Source of the DNA: Brassica napus
Lineage: Eukaryota; Streptophyta; Magnoliopsida; Brassicales; Brassicaceae
NCBI RefSeq assembly: GCF_020379485.1
Contig: NC_063446.1
Location: forward strand, 14,320,471-14,384,470
DNA: 64,000 nucleotides
Direction: 5' to 3'
Made by a program: the position numbers and the translations under genes. The first letter of the stretch is position 1, and every line of letters begins with the position of its first letter. Under the pieces are notes generated by a model that saw only the letters and a program-made list of their open reading frames with translations, was not told the origin of the DNA and searched no databases. This document shows positions 39,015 to 49,664 of this stretch, piece after piece.

Positions 39015-39810
39015 TAGTTAAGCTACTGATGGAGATGGAATCATTCCTCCTATCTTCCTCGCATAAACAAAGACACCACCAGCATCAATAACCGGTTGGG
39101 CATCACCGATGGCATTCAGTTTATACTTCCAGTAAACCACCACTATCTCTCAGCTCAATCTCACCGTGTCTCCTGTCTTATATTCATCACAGACTTAACC
39201 TTTGACTGGAGTGGAAACACCTCTCCTGTAGCCATCGAGTTACTGAACTAAATCTTAAGTCTGGGAAACAGCGGCTTTAGCTGTGGTTGCTCCTAGCATA
39301 CAGGACGTGTTCACGTGACAATCCGCAACCGCAACCAAAGTTTTCATCGGGTATTAGATCGAGTATTTTGATATGATCTCTCCTGGATCAACCAACCGGG
39401 GTTTTTGGGAGTTTGGTAGATATGAGAGAGGGTTACAGCCTATCTCCTCAGGTTCTTTCTGGTTGGACGGGAATATGCAGGCTTTGTCTGCTGGAATGAT
39501 CTGGTTGGTGTCCATGTTGTCTTTCAGGATGTAGCAGAAACCGTTGCAGGTGGATTTAGATAGGGTTTCCAGAGGGGGATTCTTTGAAGGTGGCAGTGGC
39601 GCACAGGATGATGAAGGATAAGCCATGCGAAGAGAGGGAAATAGAAGAGGAGATGAAGTGGAAGCTTTGATTTTGGGGGAAGGGTGAAAAAGGTTTGCTT
39701 GATGAAGAAGGTGGGGCAACGTACGAAGAGAACACACTATTGTTGTATATTTTGGCTCTGTGATCGAACTTGTCTGTCTAAGTGAGTAACAGAGATATGA
39801 CAAATGTTCT
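39015..39810 (-). pseudogene. Isopropylmalate isomerase small subunit pseudogene (second copy)
   Basis: The minus strand reads a small-subunit-like frame from about 39618 (MAYPSSSCAPLPPSK) through CNGFCYILKDNMDTNQIIPA to LVDPGEIISKYSI, ending in a stop at 39354. Further decayed matches continue out of frame to the usual GGVFVYARKIGGMIPS-like tail near 39040. The active-site-region motif DTDQIIPA reads DTNQIIPA, and the GCGSSREHAP region is frameshifted with stops. The start MAY--- resembles Arabidopsis IPMI SSU2 (At2g43100), whose enzyme also serves methionine chain elongation for glucosinolates. It lies tandem to the intact gene at 40787. Confidence 0.8.
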
Positions 39811-40471
39811 AACCCCTTGTATATACGGATATGCCCCTTGGGGAATTCTAAACGTAGCGTTTTGGAGACACAAGGGTAGGTCGAGGTGACTAACCGATAG
39901 TCATAATATATACTTGCTTGCTATGGGGTAGCGACAACAGTAATTTGTTAGCATCCAAATAAAGTAGAGAACATATAAAGTGAAATAGAAGACTAAACCG
40001 AAAAGCATAACATATATCCATAAAAGCATAGACTAGGTTCACAAATTCTTGAAACATACATGTTCTTATTGTTCTTTTTTTATTGGAAACAAAAGCAGAA
40101 AATTACTTACCCTTGAAGATCAACTCTCATCGACATATGCATTTACCCCTGCATAACAAAATAGAGAAAGAGCCTCAGAGAAAGAACAGAGAGTAACCAA
40201 ACAATATTCCATTGGATCTTAATGGAAGTTAACAGGAAAAAGACTAACTAAAGACAGGATGATTGCATCTAGAAGAGAGGGACAAAACTTGAAACAACTA
40301 ATAAGTGATGTCCAAAGTCTAGAACCAGAGTCAATATCATCCTCACACAAATTCAACTAACTTGGCTCCTAACCAGAATCTTTGTATCATCTCATGCTTC
40401 CAAAAAAAAAAAAAAAAGAACTACACTTTATTATCATCTCAACAATAAAAAGGAGGAAAGAACCATACTTT
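39811..40471. other. Spacer between the two isomerase genes
   Basis: No coding signal. It probably includes the old promoter of the pseudogene and the far 3' flank of the intact gene. Confidence 0.5.
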
Positions 40472-40633
40472 AGACCATGATTAACCCCAGTCTTAGTTTA
40501 AATAAACGTTTCTTAAATAAGATATATATATAAAAGACGAAAAGTGTAAAAAAAAAAAAAAAAAAAAAAAATGTCAAATCATAAGTTAAGAACCGCGGCT
40601 AAGATACGGAGAGACCGGGGTTAATCATGCGCT
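40472..40633. mobile_element. Small MITE with ATGATTAACCCC inverted ends (about 160 bp)
   Basis: The left end AGACCATGATTAACCCCAGT and the right end GACCGGGGTTAATCATGCGC are inverted repeats of one another with few mismatches. The middle has a 25-base A run (40547-40571). TTAAGAACCGCGGCTAAG near the right end is another word common to this MITE type in mustards. It lies about 150 bp past the stop of the intact isomerase gene and may be in its 3' untranslated region. The superfamily is not assigned. Confidence 0.55.
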
Positions 40634-40786
40634 TATATCATCTCAAGCTTCCAAAACCATTCTACAACTCAAAATCCCGTACCAAAGAAAACTAACAATC
40701 CCATCTCATAAGACCATTTTCACCACACAGAACATGATCAAGAGTGTGGTCGTATCATCCATCATACCTGAGTTGGAGAAATCAAA

Positions 40787-41524
40787 TCAAGCAGCAGCAG
40801 CAGAAGGAATCATCCCAGCTTTCCTAGCATAAGCAAAGATCCCACCAGCGTCAATCACGGGCCCAGCGTCACCAATGGGCTTCAGCTTATACTCTTTCCC
40901 GGTCGTATGATTAATCAAAACACTATCCCCTTCCCTCAGCTCCACCGTCGCCACATCCCCCGTCTTACACTCATCGCAAACCCTAACCTCCGAATCCAGC
41001 GGATAAACCTCCCCCGTCGCCACCGAGTTCCTGAAAAATATCCTCGCGTACGACTGCGCCACCACCGCCTTCGCCCCCGCCGCTCCCAGACACACCGGCG
41101 CGTGCTCCCGAGACGACCCGCACCCGAAATTCTCCCCGCCGATGATGATCGAGTACTTCGTCTTCATCTCCCCTGGCTGCACGAATCGGTCCTTGTACGA
41201 GGCCGGGAGCCCGATCAGCGCGTAGGAGCCGAGCTTCTCGTACTCGTCGGGGTTCGACGGGACGAGGGTGAGGAACTCCGCCGGGATGATCTGGTCCGTG
41301 TCGATGTTGTCGCCGACGACGTAGCAGAGGCCGTGGAAGGTCTTTCTCTCCTGCGGCTCGGCGGCGGAGCGTGCGATGAAGGAGGAGGAGCGAGTCGAGA
41401 GGGGTTTGAGATTGAAGGAGGAATTGAATCTGAGAAAGGGGGATCGGAAGGGAGGAGAGGTGTTGGGAGAAGCTAGGGTTTGGGAGAATGTAGGGTTTAG
41501 GGATTGCAGAGAAGAAGCCGCCAT
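40787..41524 (-). CDS. IPMI SSU1: Isopropylmalate isomerase small subunit, plastid (IPMI SSU1)
   Basis: A single intronless exon of 245 residues, close to the Arabidopsis SSU1 length (about 250). Residues 1-52 are Ser/Pro-rich with basic residues, like a chloroplast transit peptide. The mature part has the aconitase-swivel (LeuD) signature: DNIDTDQIIPAE (72-83), FGCGSSREHAP (133-143) and YARIFFRNSVATG (159-171). With the large subunit it isomerises 2-isopropylmalate to 3-isopropylmalate in leucine biosynthesis; other small subunits serve glucosinolate side-chain elongation. The N-terminal AAEPQERKTFHGLCYVVGD string points to the SSU1 (At2g43090) lineage. GC-rich coding DNA gives long antisense frames that are not genes. 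Confidence 0.95.
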   Translation of the reverse strand: MAASSLQSLNPTFSQTLASPNTSPPFRSPFLRFNSSFNLKPLSTRSSSFIARSAAEPQERKTFHGLCYVVGDNIDTDQIIPAEFLTLVPSNPDEYEKLGSYALIGLPASYKDRFVQPGEMKTKYSIIIGGENFGCGSSREHAPVCLGAAGAKAVVAQSYARIFFRNSVATGEVYPLDSEVRVCDECKTGDVATVELREGDSVLINHTTGKEYKLKPIGDAGPVIDAGGIFAYARKAGMIPSAAAA

Positions 41525-41607
41525 GGTTTGGTGTGGAGGAAAGACGAGACGAGACGAGAGCTCAAAATGTTCAATAATGAGAAACGACTACAAGTGGAGG
41601 AGTTCTC

Positions 41608-41617
41608 TTTATTTATC
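41608..41617 (-). promoter_or_regulatory. IPMI SSU1 TATA-like box
   Basis: GATAAATAAA on the minus strand lies about 85 bp before the start codon, in a plausible core-promoter position. Confidence 0.5.
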
Positions 41618-41639
41618 GATATGCCCCCGCTCGATCTAA

Positions 41640-42935
41640 TACTACCCCCACATGATTTAAAAGCTGAACCGGATCAACAACTAAACCGGATTACGGTTCA
41701 ATATGAATATATGGTTCACTCGAGTTTAATCTAATTCAAAAAATTTATTTGTGTATTAATTTTAATTTATAAATTTAAAATAATTAAAACAAATATGATA
41801 TCTATCTACCCAAACTATTATTTGTGATGTGAAGTTATTTTTCGCATTCGAACTCTTACATTAAAAGTTAAAGTGACTAATTTTGTTTATACTTTAATGA
41901 ATAATTTATAAATTAGCAAAAATAAAAATGATTTTTTTTAATATTAGATAAGTGACTAAAATTATCCAAAATCACAAATATTTACTTTAGAATTAAAGGA
42001 CAATTCCTATATATATTTTGTTGTTATCTGAAAATATAATAAAAATGTTAAAAATTAAGAAAAAACAGAAAACACATAACTAAATATTAATCGAGTAAAA
42101 TTTTTTATTCTTAATTTTAATATAATTGGAAATAAAATATTTAGTGACTGATAAGATTTATTTACTAATAATCAATATAGTGTACAAAGAAATTTTCAAA
42201 AATTTATAATACATAAAAAAATTTCAAATGAAAAAATCAAATAATTATTTATCATTATAGTTATTTAATTTTTTATTATTATTATTTTTAATTAGAAATA
42301 GATGTATTAATAAGTAATTACAAAGTGTTTATGTCGGTTTAATTTCAAAAGGTAGATAACCATGTCTAAGACGCTAATTCCTACTCTATGTAGTTTGTAA
42401 TCATTTCGATGGTTTTTTTTTTTTTTTGAACACAATCATTTGATTTCGATGGTTAACATTTTTTTTTCACCCTTTTGTTTAGGCAGTTAGTGGGGTCACT
42501 TTTTTGAGCTATGGAATATAAATGGACACATCTCAGAAAGAGAGAGTGAAAATTTGCAAGAGAAGATCATCCGAATCTGATAAGGATAGATTTAAGCCTA
42601 GATTTAACACAAAAAGAAAGGTGGAAACTCACTTGTGCGATGCAGCCTGCTAAAAGTGGCATAAGGCATATGGTTTTCATACGAAATACTCCTTGGTCTC
42701 ATCGCTTGCAATACACAATCGGTTATCAACGGAGATCCGTGTACTCAATTGGAGCACGGAAACAGTGTAAGAGGAGGTTATTGGTAGATGGAATGTTTAT
42801 TTGTAAATTTTTGTTTATTGTTATCATACATATCGCCAGTGTTATTGTCGTTAATGGCTTAGACATGAATCTAGCTTTGAATATAGTTAGACGAAATCTT
42901 CTTGAGAACATGCACAAGATATGAATAAATTGTAG
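41640..42935. other. AT-rich spacer, no gene seen
   Basis: The plus ORF at 42640-42924 has no recognisable domain and no homologous pattern. The genes that would lie between At2g43090 and At2g43040 in Arabidopsis (including a prolyl 4-hydroxylase and IBH1) were not seen here. Confidence 0.45.
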
Positions 42936-43283
42936 CTATGTTGGGCAACGAAATCCATCGGGAAGTGTTCCTCCACAGGCGTTGATGGCCAAGTTAAGGT
43001 GAATGGGAGTGTTGGTGGTGATGCCGAGAATGCTGAGCTTAAGCGCGGTACAGAAGCAAAGTGCAATATCAAGATCGATTAGACCTAAGAGAATAGAGCA
43101 ACAAGGTCTCATAGCTGGTGCGCCAAGATTCAAGTTGATGAGGTTGAGAATATTTGCGCATGTTGAAAGTTTGAGTTGGTCTCTTGGACAAGTATTTTCT
43201 GCCACAACCAGGGGAATGAGGTTGAGGAAGAGAAGATTGATTACAAGGAATATAGCAAGTATGGTTGAGGTTTTTGCAGCCAT
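42936..43283 (-). CDS. Small secreted 8-Cys lipid-transfer-type protein (HPS-like)
   Basis: An intronless gene of 115 residues, using the Met of MAAKTST as start (an upstream in-frame Met would add six residues). Residues 1-28 form a hydrophobic signal peptide. The rest has the eight-cysteine pattern C...C...CC...CxC...C...C, with DQLKLSTCANILNLINLNLG, MRPCCSILLGLIDLDIALCF and GGTLPDGFRC, typical of hydrophobic-seed-protein/AIR1/EARLI1-type proteins without the proline-rich spacer. Such proteins act in the cell wall or apoplast and bind lipids. It is not in the Arabidopsis At2g430xx order, so it seems to have moved in. Only the subgroup is uncertain. Confidence 0.9.
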   Translation of the reverse strand: MAAKTSTILAIFLVINLLFLNLIPLVVAENTCPRDQLKLSTCANILNLINLNLGAPAMRPCCSILLGLIDLDIALCFCTALKLSILGITTNTPIHLNLAINACGGTLPDGFRCPT

Positions 43284-43379
43284 ATATATATAGCTGATCA
43301 CGATTTTATATTTTGATCTTTCTATATGATATATGTTTGTTACTTTCAGCTATGGAGCAATATAGATGTGAAGGAAGGT

Positions 43380-43389
43380 TTATTTATAG
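43380..43389 (-). promoter_or_regulatory. TATA box of the 8-Cys gene
   Basis: CTATAAATAAA on the minus strand lies about 100 bp before the start codon; the following GCTCCATAGC and short leader fit transcription of this gene. Confidence 0.65.
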
Positions 43390-45371
43390 CTTGTTTGATT
43401 ATTGGAGATCGCTGGCCTAGTGTCTAACTAGGGCTAATGAATATATAGTTGGAGAAAGTTTAGTACTATTACAATTAGGTACGCAGGATTGTGTATTTTT
43501 AGATACTAGTTTGGCTCTGCCGATTACTTTAATACTAGGAAGCCTATGTATATGAAAGGCCCTAACCTAGAAAATGAAATATTACCTATACATAATCAAT
43601 ATAAGTATTAGTGTACATATGTATATATATAATAATCGTTCCAGAATACCCTTAGAATGCATGCAGGGCAATTTGAGAAATCAAATCTAATTAGGTTGGT
43701 CTGTTATTTTCGACATGGTTTCCTTGTTTGGTTCGGGACAAGAGTCTACTTCAAAATAGCAATGTTTGTTTTCTTTCTTTTTAATACCTGCATTGATAGC
43801 AAAGACTCGTACTCAATTAAATTGGTTTTCATAGTAAAGACTAGTATGCTTTTATATAATCTTATTACCACGTATAGGTTCATCTTCGGATTTTGACCTA
43901 ACAATTTGGCACTCTATTGTTGACATGAAGAAATAAATGACAATGAGTATTGTCATGAAGATCCACAGGAACCCATCCACGGCTTATCATTCTCAGCAAA
44001 TCATTTCCATGTCAATCCATCCACGCAACTTATCCATTCGACCATTGAAGACAATGATTTTGAAAGTTGTTATTTCTCTCTTTACTCAAGAAACATGCAT
44101 GCTGTTTTATTTATTATTTTTTTTTGTCCAAATCTAGATTAGTTTAAATATTTGTTGTAACAAAAAATTATCTGTCAAGAAAATCATTTTCTTTTTCTCT
44201 TTCTTAAATATCTAAATCTCCATCATTGAGCAATGGCAAGCCGGAGATGGTAAATATTAAGAAAAAGTAGTAAAGAATAAAAATAAAAATAAACTTAAAA
44301 TTATTAAAACTATGTCATTTTAATTATTTAATTTAGTTACAATTAAAAAAAATATTATGTAACTATCAAAGTTTTTTATTAAACAAAAATATTGTAGAGA
44401 TAAAATTTGTATAGGTGTTGAATTGATAGGTTGAAGAAAGAAAAGACTACGAATTGTAAAAATGTGTAAATTAAGATGTTGAATTCATTCAGAACCATTG
44501 TACATAGTCCAACAAAAAAAATGTATTTAGACAAAACTGGTGTGTCTCTCTCTCTCACGCACTAGAGGTTCACGTTCTGCAACATCCCAACCACGTACGG
44601 CTCAAATTCCCTTTCGCTTTTAGACACAAACAGTGTTATAAAAATAATTAGACAAATAATCAAAAAGTCTCCTCTCTTTTTTGTCTCTCTCTCATTCGTC
44701 AAAACATATTCACATTTTGACTTTTTTTTTCCCCGGTGCTCAGATCCGATTTCTCGCCGCGAGTGCACCGTTGATTCAATCGGCTTCCCTGGAATATGAA
44801 GCGGATGATCGTAGGTACTGTATGTTTTTTCATTGCATCGAAATTGGCTTTGTACTCTGATCGAAAATGACATGATCTGAGATTCCTATTTCATCATCGG
44901 TTTAGTCTCTTGAATCAACATTGATCTTTTGATTTAACACAAGAATTTGTAAAATTTTATTTAATCAGAATTTATATTATATGTCTTGCTGATGTGAAGA
45001 ACAACAGATCAAAGAGAATGTAGTTTCTAATTGTATTTAAGGTAATGATTCCTAAAGTGAAACAAAACAGAACAAAAGGTCTGAAAGATGACAAAGGTGA
45101 AGGAAGACCTTTTTTTTGTCTTTGGAGGTTCTGTTTCGGTGGGTCCTTTCATGTTTACCTTTAGATCATATGTTCTTCTCCTCTCTACAATGTTTGATTC
45201 TGAGTGAGTGCAAAGGAAACTGCGTTGACTCAACTCAGTGATAGTTTTAGATTTGTTTCGGTTTGATTCCTGTGGAATGAGTTGTTTATTGTTTCAAGTG
45301 ATGCAGTTGCTAGCTACGGTGGATTGGATAGAGACATTTGATTCGGTTTTAGTCTATAAAAAGGTTGAACA
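43390..45371. promoter_or_regulatory. Spacer and upstream/leader region of NPG1
   Basis: No other gene was recognised. About 44560-44800 has CT-rich and GC-richer sequence that could hold the NPG1 transcription start and a first untranslated exon, with an acceptor-like TTTCAAGTGATGCAG at 45292-45306. This is inference; only transcript data could settle the leader structure. Confidence 0.4.
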
Positions 45372-47792
45372 ATGCTCGAGAATCAATCCAAAGAGCTTAG
45401 TGAGAACAGAGAAGATGAGATTACACGTCAGCTTTGGGCAAATGGGCTCTGCATGAAAACAATTGAAGTTGAAGCAAAGCTTGATGAAGGAAACATCCAA
45501 GAAGCTGAGTCCTCTTTGAGAAAAGGCTTATCACTCAACTCCGAGGTTTGTTTTGTTTGTAATCTTCCAAACTCTTACAAGAAAAGATTTGTTCCCTCTC
45601 ATTTTTTTTATGGTTACAGGAAGCAAGAGCTCTCCTTGGAAGACTAGAATACCAAAGAGGCAATCTAGAAGGCGCGCTTCGTCTCTTTGAAGGTATTGAT
45701 CTTCAAGCAGCCATCCAGCGCCTACAGGCCTCCGCTCCTCCCCCTGAGAAGCCAGTCACTAAGAAAAACCGTCCTCGTGAACCACAACAGCAACCAGTTG
45801 TTCCACAGCATGCTGCTAGCTTAGTGCTTGAAGCTATCTACCTAAAAGCCAAGTCACTTCAAAAGCTTGGGAGAACAGCCGGTGAGTCCTCTTGATCTTG
45901 ATAACATTTTGTAAATCTTTTTCCTTACTGTTTTTTAAAAAAAATCTGCAGAGGCTGCAAGAGAATGCAAAAGCGTTCTTGATTCCGTCGAAAAAATCTT
46001 CCAGCAAGGGATATCTGATGCTCAAGTCGACACAAGACTCCAAGAAACCGTTAGCCACGCCGTGGAGTTACTTCCATCTCTATTTAAAGACTCTGGTGAT
46101 TACCAAGAAGCTATATCTGCTTATAGACGTGCGCTTTCAAGCCAGTGGAACCTCGATAACGACTCTTGTGCAAGGATACAAAAAGACTTCGCAGTCTTTC
46201 TTCTACATTCCGGAGTAGAAGCGAGTCCACCGAGCTTAGCTTCTCAGGTGGAAGGCTCTTACACACCTAGAAACAACTTGGAAGAAGCCATTCTACTTCT
46301 GATGATTCTCATCAAGAAGTTCAACTCCGGGAAAGCGAAATGGGATCCGTCTGTGATCGAACATCTTACCTTTGCGTTATCTTTATGTAGTCAGACCTCG
46401 GTGCTCGCCAAGCAGCTTGAAGAAGTGATGCCTGGCGTGTTCACCCGCGTTGAGCGTTGGAACAGTTTAGCACTTTGTTATAGCGCAGCTGGTCAAACCA
46501 GTGCGGCGGTTAACCTTCTTAGAAAGTCTCTGCATAAGCACGAGCAGCCTGATGACCTCGTGGCGCTTTTGCTAGCTGCTAAGCTTTGCAGCGAGGAGCC
46601 TTCTTTAGCCGCGGAAGGTGTGGGGTACGCGGAGAGGGGTGTAAAGAATGCTCAAGGGATGGATGAGCATTTGAAGGGGGTTGGTTTGAGGATGTTGGGA
46701 CTTTGTTTAGGGAAGCAAGCCAAAGTCCCCACGTCGGATTTCGAAAGATCTAGGCTTCAGTCTGAGTCACTGAAGGCGTTAGATGGAGCTATAGCGTTTG
46801 AGCATAACAACCCTGACTTGATCTTTGAGTTAGGTGTTCAATACGCTGAGCAAAGGAATTTGAAAGCTGCGTCGCGTTATGCTAAAGAGTTCATAGATGC
46901 AACTGGAGGGTCGGTGTTGAAAGGGTGGAGGTTTCTGGCTCTTGTCTTGTCTGCTCAGCAACGGTTTTCGGAAGCTGAGGTTGTGACTGATGCTGCTTTG
47001 GATGAAACTGCAAAGTGGGATCAAGGACCTTTGTTAAGACTTAAGGCAAAGCTGAAGATCTCTCAGTCTAATCCAACAGAAGCTGTTGAGACTTACCGTT
47101 ACCTTCTAGCGTTGGTTCAAGCTCAGAGGAAATCTTTTGGACCTCTCAGAACTATTTCTCAGGTGACAAAATCTCTGTTCTGTCCTATTCTGTTGATGAT
47201 ATCATCATAAACTTTATTCTAAATCCTTTTACACAACAGATGGAGGAAGACAAAGTGAATGAGTTTGAAGTGTGGCATGGCTTAGCTTATCTTTACTCAA
47301 GCCTTTCGCATTGGAACGATGTAGAAGTCTGTCTGAAGAAAGCCGGCGAGCTGAAGCAGTACTCTGCTTCAATGCTGCACACAGAAGGCAAGAATAAGAA
47401 CTAAGTAAACACCTCTTTAAAGTCCATTTCTTACTTTTCTCATGTTTGGTTTGAATCTTTCAGGTCGAATGTGGGAAGGAAGAAAGGAGTTTAAACCAGC
47501 ATTAGCAGCTTTCTTGGACGGTTTATTACTAGACGAATCATCGGTACCTTGCAAAGTAGCGGTTGGAGCGTTGTTGTGTGAAAGAGGGAAAGAATATCAA
47601 CCAACACTTCCTGTGGCGAGAAGCTTGTTGTCTGATGCATTGAGGATCGATCCGACAAACCGAAAAGCTTGGTATTACTTAGGAATGGTTCATAAGCATG
47701 ATGGACGTATAGCTGATGCCACTGATTGCTTCCAAGCTGCTTCCATGCTTGAAGAATCTGATCCTATTGAAAGCTTCTCAACCATTCTTTAA
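45372..47792 (+). CDS. NPG1: NPG1, calmodulin-binding TPR protein of pollen germination
   Basis: Five coding exons (45372-45545, 45620-45881, 45952-47162, 47240-47387, 47464-47792) splice in frame to 707 residues; Arabidopsis NPG1 is about 704. The protein is almost all tetratricopeptide repeats: EARALLGRLEYQRGNLEGAL early, ELGVQYAEQRNLKAASRYAK mid-late, and KAWYYLGMVHKHDGRIADAT at the end. It ends ESDPIESFSTIL as in the family. NPG1 binds calmodulin in pollen and is needed for pollen germination; related proteins serve PI4-kinase complexes at the plasma membrane. Four introns are short; the last uses GC instead of GT at its donor. The start MLENQS fits the Arabidopsis start. Confidence 0.95.
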
Positions 47793-47869
47793 ACCATTTT
47801 TTACAAAGATTTGTTATTGTTTAATTATTTAAATGTAAAATCTTAACCTTTTAATTCTTCAAACTAATA

Positions 47870-48490
47870 TGGTTTTCAAACTCAAGATCCATAAACTGAA
47901 CAAAGTCAAAAGAAATGAAAGAAAACATAACAGATGAGTGAGTCTTGTCACTTGTCCACTAGTTCTTGGGAATGTTAACACAAGAGTGATTCTCGTCTCT
48001 TGTCAACACAAAATGGTTTCTAAACTCAAAATCCACAAACTGAACCAAGTCAAAAGAAAATGCATACAACATAGCACAAGAGTGAGTCTTATCTCTTATC
48101 CACTAGTTCTTAGGAACGTTAACACAAGAGAGAGAGTCTGGTTTCTTGTGAACATAACACAATATGGTTATAAACTCAAAATTCACAAACTGAACAAAGT
48201 AAAGAAAATGCAACAAAGCATAACACAAGAGTTGAGTCTTGTCTCTCGTCTACTAATTGTTGTGTATCTTAACACAAGAGTGAGTCTTCTCATCTGTTGT
48301 CAGCATAACACAATATAGTTTTAAACTCAAAATCCACAAACTGAACTAAGTGAAAAGAAATGCAACACAACATAACACAAGAATGAGTCTAGTCACTTGC
48401 CAACATAACAGAATATGGAATTAAACCCAAGGTGATCCATAAATGGAACAAAATCAAAAGAAATGCAATACAACATAACACAAGAGTTGA
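47870..48490 (-). repeat. Tandem repeats derived from the RPL3 3' end
   Basis: About five units of 100-150 bp share AAACTCAAAATCCACAAACTG, CAAAAGAAATGCAACACAAC and CACAAGAGTGAGTCTTGTC. In the units near 47959-47978 and 48102-48122, the minus strand reads VNIPKN-stop and VNVPKN-stop, the same as the last six codons and stop of the adjoining RPL3 gene (48493-48512). A third, at about 48250, is more changed. So the end of the RPL3 coding region with its 3' flank was copied in tandem into the space between RPL3 and NPG1. The plus ORF at 47938-48318 is produced by the repeats. Confidence 0.75.
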
Positions 48491-48492
48491 CT

Positions 48493-49302
48493 CTAGTTCT
48501 TGGGGATATTAACTCCGACGATCTTAGCCGGAGTTATACGAAGAATATTCCCAGGCTTACCAGGCAAAGCACCTTTAATCATCACAACATTCAACTCCTT
48601 ATCAACCTTAACAATCTTAAGCTTCCGAATCTTCGTCCTCGTCCCTCCCATCCTCCCAGGCATCTTCTTCCCTTTGTAAACCCTCCCGGGCGTCGTCCCG
48701 GCACCAATAGACCCCAAAGCACGATGACTCTTGGAACCATGAGTCATCTGCCCTCTCTTGAAGTTATGCCTCTTAATCCCTCCCTGGAACCCTTTCCCAA
48801 TCGTCGTCCCCGCCACGTCGACAAGATCACCTTCCTTGAAAATCTCATCGAAGACCAGCTTCTGGTTCGGCTCGAACCCTTCAACGCTCGTCAGCCTGAA
48901 CTCCTGGAGATGCCGCAGCGGGATCACGCCGGCCTTCTCGAGATGGCCCGTCTCGGGCTTCGTCAGCTTCTTGTCGCGGACGCGGCGGTACCCGACCTGG
49001 ACGGCGTCGTACCCGTCGGTGGCCAAGGTTTTGACCTGGGTCACGATGTTGCCTTCGCGGAACCCGACGACGGTTACGGGGACCACGGTTCCGTCTGGCT
49101 CGAAGAAAGACATCATCCCGAGCTTTGAGGCCATCACGCCGATTCCGGCTTCCATGGACATGGAGATTGTGAGGGCTCGTTTGGGTTTGGGAGAGGGTTT
49201 GGTGAGAAAGGAAGAGGCTTTCGATGGGTTGAGTAGTGAGGAGGATAAGGTTGGTTTGTTGAGTGAAGATGGGAAGGAAAGAGACGCCATTGTCATCGCC
49301 AT
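48493..49302 (-). CDS. RPL3: Chloroplast ribosomal protein L3 (uL3c)
   Basis: A single exon of 269 residues. Residues 1-48 are Ser/Pro/Lys-rich and lack acids, as in a chloroplast transit peptide. From about residue 52 the bacterial-type L3 fold follows: GVMASKLGMMSFFEPDGTVV, then the L3 signature region GTTIGKGFQGGIKRHNFKRG (165-184) and the extended basic loop THGSKSHRALGSIGAGTTPG. It ends IVGVNIPKN. Nuclear-encoded L3 of this type goes to the plastid 50S subunit near the peptidyl-transferase centre. It matches Arabidopsis At2g43030 in place and length. It is convergent with NPG1. The GC-rich body gives long false frames on the other strand. Confidence 0.95.
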   Translation of the reverse strand: MAMTMASLSFPSSLNKPTLSSSLLNPSKASSFLTKPSPKPKRALTISMSMEAGIGVMASKLGMMSFFEPDGTVVPVTVVGFREGNIVTQVKTLATDGYDAVQVGYRRVRDKKLTKPETGHLEKAGVIPLRHLQEFRLTSVEGFEPNQKLVFDEIFKEGDLVDVAGTTIGKGFQGGIKRHNFKRGQMTHGSKSHRALGSIGAGTTPGRVYKGKKMPGRMGGTRTKIRKLKIVKVDKELNVVMIKGALPGKPGNILRITPAKIVGVNIPKN

Positions 49303-49407
49303 TCGAGCTATACAGAGAAGAGAAGAGGAGAGACGAGAGAGGATAAAACACTCTTCTTATCTTCTTCTTCTTCTTTCACTCCAACCTCGAAATTTATCTT
49401 TATACCC

Positions 49408-49417
49408 CTATATATAG
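49408..49417 (-). promoter_or_regulatory. RPL3 TATA box
   Basis: CTATATATAG lies about 107 bp before the start codon on the minus strand, before a GA-rich leader (GAAGAAGAAGAAGATAAGAA). Confidence 0.6.
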
Positions 49418-49664
49418 TATTAATTACAATACACAGCTCTTTTGTTTCCCCTTTGCAAATTAGACCCTTAAATTTCATGTTTTTTTGTTAATCAAGCTCT
49501 TGTTTCAAATACACGATTAGTTTACCATTAAAATGTTTTCGTAATCGTTTCACTAATAATCAAAATTTTCATTTTATTCAACCGACACCTTGAATTAATA
49601 AATTCATTTGTTCTTCTTCACCAAATCATAAAATTCGACCTGAGAGTGTGAGATGTAGAGATGA

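Noticed and set aside
40907..41639. Long plus-strand ORFs opposite the isopropylmalate isomerase gene
   Set aside because: Antisense shadows of GC-rich coding sequence; Arg/Pro-rich nonsense with no domain, while the minus strand gives a complete known enzyme.
42640..42924. Possible coding region of 94 residues downstream of the 8-Cys gene
   Set aside because: No domain, no splice context and no similarity to the genes expected here from synteny.
45238..45371. Upstream in-frame start for NPG1
   Set aside because: The upstream ORF is in another frame; the ATG at 45372 gives the family's N-terminus.
47938..48318. Plus ORF of 126 residues with internal repeats
   Set aside because: It is a reading of the RPL3-tail tandem repeats in the wrong strand; the repeated peptide pattern comes from DNA repetition.
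48463..49417. Plus-strand ORFs of about 220 residues opposite RPL3
   Set aside because: Same reason; the minus-strand frame is a full plastid L3 with transit peptide.
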